Assembly (NCBI RefSeq): GCF_023343835.1
Contig: NC_064438.1
Coordinates: forward strand, 18,186,077-18,250,076
From: Lagopus muta
Lineage: Eukaryota > Chordata > Aves > Galliformes > Phasianidae
Length of the DNA stretch: 64,000 nt
Direction: 5' to 3'
Below, piece by piece: positions 60,764 to 64,000 of this stretch. Each line of letters opens with the position of its first letter. The first letter of the stretch is position 1. The translations under genes were made by a program, and so were the position numbers. Below the pieces are notes generated by a model. It saw only the letters and a list, made by a program, of their open reading frames with translations, was not told the origin of the DNA and made no database searches.

Positions 60764-63700
60764 TTATTATTTATACATACTGTTATTCTGGCTTCGCTGT
60801 GGTCCGTGTTAAAAGGGGCTTGGGGTCACTTCAGTGATTCTGTTTGGAATGCAGTCCGAACACCTTTGAATGATACACAAGAAAGGGAGCAGTGAATTGC
60901 AACACGGGAATTTTGTGCCCCCTGCATCCATTATAGTGATATTCATAAACTCTGTTCTTAAGTGAGACCATTTTATATAGATTACAACACAGAATATCTT
61001 TGAATCATTTAAACCATAAATCTTCCTTGAACATCTACGGTGAGCTGACCTTAACCTCTATACATTTGGCCAAGTTTGATAAACTTTGCTTCTTACCTCT
61101 GTACCCAAATGAGGGAAATGTCAGAAGACGATAAGAAACTACAGGATGTAGGTGGGTGTAAGGCATTACCCAACCTCTGCGTAGTTTATGACCTGACCTA
61201 TGGAGCTATGACCCCTGAACAGGCCAAAACAGGGCTTTGCAGCTGGCTTTACTCCAAGTTCATTCAGTGCAATTAGGTCACTGAAAACCAGTTCATTTAC
61301 TACAGTGCCTCTTACAGCTACCACTGAGAATAAAAGGGCCCAAAGAAATGTGTACTGTTATTATACTGATAATATTATTTTTGCTTTTTTGTGTGCAAAA
61401 GAAGGAATAAGTTCAGGGCATATAGGGAAAACAAGGCAATTAACTTTGTTTGGAAGTCTGATAATCTAAAATTAGCCATGACCCAAGAGTGGCTGTAACA
61501 AACAGTAAGGAGTAAGGGAAAAGAAATTATAAACAGGAGCTGTATCATCATGCAGAGACTTCAGTGAGTCAAAGGAACATAAAGATAGATCAGTTGTCCT
61601 TTGAAAGGTGAGGGATTTACATAGGAGCCGATAAGCAAATCACTTTTCCAGGCTTCACAGGAGTCAATCTCAGATGAGATTTGAAAGATGCCAGAATGGT
61701 AGCTCTAGGGATCAGAGCCAGAACTTCAGTGAAATGTGTACGTGAATAAACTAAATATTACATATGAATGAGCTTGTTGGACATTTTAGTAACAAATGGG
61801 ATTTCTGTCAGCATACAGCTTCAGGCTTTCTCCTGACAGAATGAAACAACTGTTTTTAAAAAATCCCCTTCTTGTTACAGCCATGTATACACAAACAGTG
61901 ACACCCTTCTTGAATCTCTCGCACAACAGAAGATTAGCCATGGCACCTCCAAGGTCAGCTGGAATCAAAGGCAGCCCACAGGCCAGCTCTGGTATCCCCA
62001 AGGGTTGAGCCAATGGACTTTATCTCGGGGTTACAGTGAAATGCAAGGAGCAGACGGAACTTACACTCAGCTTTCTGCTTCTGGACCAGATGAGGTGCGA
62101 AGAGTATAGTAATCCAGGCAGGTCCCTTAGTGCAGAGGTGTTCTGGATAAATTAAACCCTCATATCTTAGTGTCCTTGAGCCTGGAAGATCCTGGGGCAG
62201 AGATGAGCTAGGGAAGGTGTGCTGTGCTAGTAAAACTGTGGTCCATAGATTTGGAATTATTAGGTGACCCTATATGGCTGCTCTTGTATACAGTGGCTGC
62301 CCAAGACTGTCACCAGGACATCTCTGCTTCTTCCCCACCTTTTGCTGGACAGGACTCAGTGACTCTATGCTTGTCTTCTTTATTAGCAAAAATAAATAAA
62401 TAAAGAAAAACTCTGAAATGACACTCAGGCATTTGTTTATGTTTGCTAAGATACGAATTCCATTAGAGTGCAATTTCAGGAGCCTCTGCTTTTTTTTTTT
62501 TTTTTTTTTCTTTCTGCAGAGGAAGGTCTCTACCTTAACACAAACTGACATAATCAAGTTTTATTTTTTTTCCTGTTGTTTCTTAGTTCAGAGCTGGTTT
62601 TCCTTTCACACGGTGTACTTTGACATCAATCATAGGTGAGATATGATTAAAAATGTAAACATTCATCCATGTAATTTTCAAAAAAAACTTGCTTACTTTA
62701 TGGAGTGTAAATAGCATAGAAAGAAACAATCCTTGTCTCCAAAAGCTGACACATTAAATTCTGTGAGCAGTGGGTAGTCAGCAGGGGCCTCCATCAGAGC
62801 CCAGCATTGCTGATACCCGCTCTCTTGTTTTGTATGAGTGCATTTGTCCATGCTGGAGTAATGCTAACAGAGAATAGCTCTGAGGAGTCCACAGGAGATC
62901 ATATGTGCATGCTCCCAAGATGGCTAATTTCAAATTTGGTCAAAAAGTCTTTAATAAAGTTTTAGGAATTTTCATTATTTCATGTGCTTACAATATTTTC
63001 ACTGCGTATGATTCATCCTAGGGCATGCGTGAAAGACCCCAATGAAAATAAGCACTGGAGAAATATTCCATGATCTTATGGGAAGTGTTAGGAGCCCAGT
63101 TGCTTAGATGCAGCTTTTGCATTTGTCTAGAAGTTCTGAAAGCTTTTCTTTGCTTGAGGAAAATGGAGAACAACCATGTGCCCCTTCGAAAATTCTGCTA
63201 TCACTGATTCTTTCACACCTGAAAAAAGCCATCTGTATGAACCAGATAGCCGCTCACTTTTCAGCTCCACATGTTCTCTCTTTGGGTTGTTAGCTGAGAT
63301 TCTTAACAAGACGACCACTAGCTGTGGTTCCAGCAGTGGAGTTTTTGGCTCTGAACACCTGTGCGGTAGGAGAAAGGCTGAGCCCAGTGAACATTCATCA
63401 GATGACAGCAACAATAAATTACTGAAGTGTTGAGCCGGATTTGAAGAGGTAGCACAAAGATAAAAGACTCCAGAAACCCTTTGCAATTCCCTTAGTCATC
63501 CATTCCCACTGAAGGCTTCTCTTTTGAAGTTTCCAGGAAGCCTCACGTGCCCTTTGCTCGTCCTTTTGGTAGGAGCTCTTATCTGCCTCGTGCAGACCCA
63601 ACCACTTTTTGCTGTACTACTCAAAACCAGTTATTATGGGATAAACAAACTGTGTTTGCTGATGCATGTTCTCAGTTCCCTTATCAGCTGAGCAACACGC

Positions 63701-64000
63701 TTCTCTTGCACGTTGGGTCAAACTCACTGCTGGTCCAGCTCCAAGAATTCCTGGGGAATTCAGTGTTCACACCTCCTGTAAGAGAAAAGCAACCATGTTG
63801 TGACAGAGTATTGTCTTACAAGCGGACCTAGAAATTCCCAGTGTTGCAAAACGTCCTCCGGTTTATAATCCCAGGTCTTATACACTTTATTAAGCTAGCA
63901 ATGTGACATCTAAGCACTTTTAAATGTAGCTGTCAAGATGCTGCAAGATATTGTCAGATGGAAGAGTATGTGTCTTAGTGTAGAAGAACTTCATTTTTAT
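60764..64000. other. Intergenic sequence upstream of FBXO3
   Basis: No exon, RNA gene or clear repeat family recognised on either strand. In mammals LMO2 follows FBXO3 on this side; none of its exons is visible here. Confidence 0.5.
62490..62509. repeat. T20 homopolymer
   Basis: 20 consecutive T in the intergenic region right of FBXO3. Confidence 0.9.

Noticed and set aside
1..64000. CRISPR arrays, operons, prokaryotic mobile elements, tRNA or rRNA genes
   Set aside because: The DNA is vertebrate. I saw no regularly spaced repeats and no tRNA- or rRNA-like sequence, though a covariance-model search was not possible.

Overview
The window looks like a piece of a bird chromosome, most likely a galliform (chicken-like). 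It has split genes with GT-AG introns, three CpG-rich promoter islands, and several CR1 retroposon fragments, including copies that end in the typical avian 'attctgtgattctgtga' type tail. All three genes I can support lie on the minus strand. In transcription order they are FBXO3 (about 60.6 to 41.0 kb), CD59 (about 38.9 to 33.1 kb) and a giantin/GOLGB1-like giant coiled-coil gene (about 30.6 kb to beyond the left edge). From memory, FBXO3 next to CD59 in this orientation matches human 11p13. The giantin-like gene beside CD59 does not match human 11p13, because human GOLGB1 is on chromosome 3.

Region by region. 1-7,900: one uninterrupted minus-strand coding exon of at least 7.9 kb, open at the left edge. 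8.5-27.5 kb: 20 small coding exons of the same gene, upstream of the giant exon, with CR1 copies and a possible solo LTR in the introns. 30.2-30.65 kb: CpG island with the non-coding first exon. 33.1-38.9 kb: CD59, with a long 3'UTR, three coding exons and a CpG-island first exon. 41.0-60.6 kb: FBXO3, eleven coding exons encoding 455 residues (F-box, SUKH/SMI1-type, ApaG, acidic tail). 60.7-64 kb: intergenic, no gene seen.

I joined every coding exon by hand from its GT-AG borders and reading phase. FBXO3 and CD59 each close into a complete frame. The giantin-like gene stays in frame for at least 3,514 residues and its C-terminus is outside the window. The genes do not form a pathway: one is a ubiquitin-ligase substrate receptor, one a GPI-anchored complement inhibitor, one a predicted Golgi tether. 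The main points of interest are the giantin paralogue and its architecture, CTCF-like motifs beside two of the three promoters, and changes at CD59 positions reported to matter for complement inhibition in humans.
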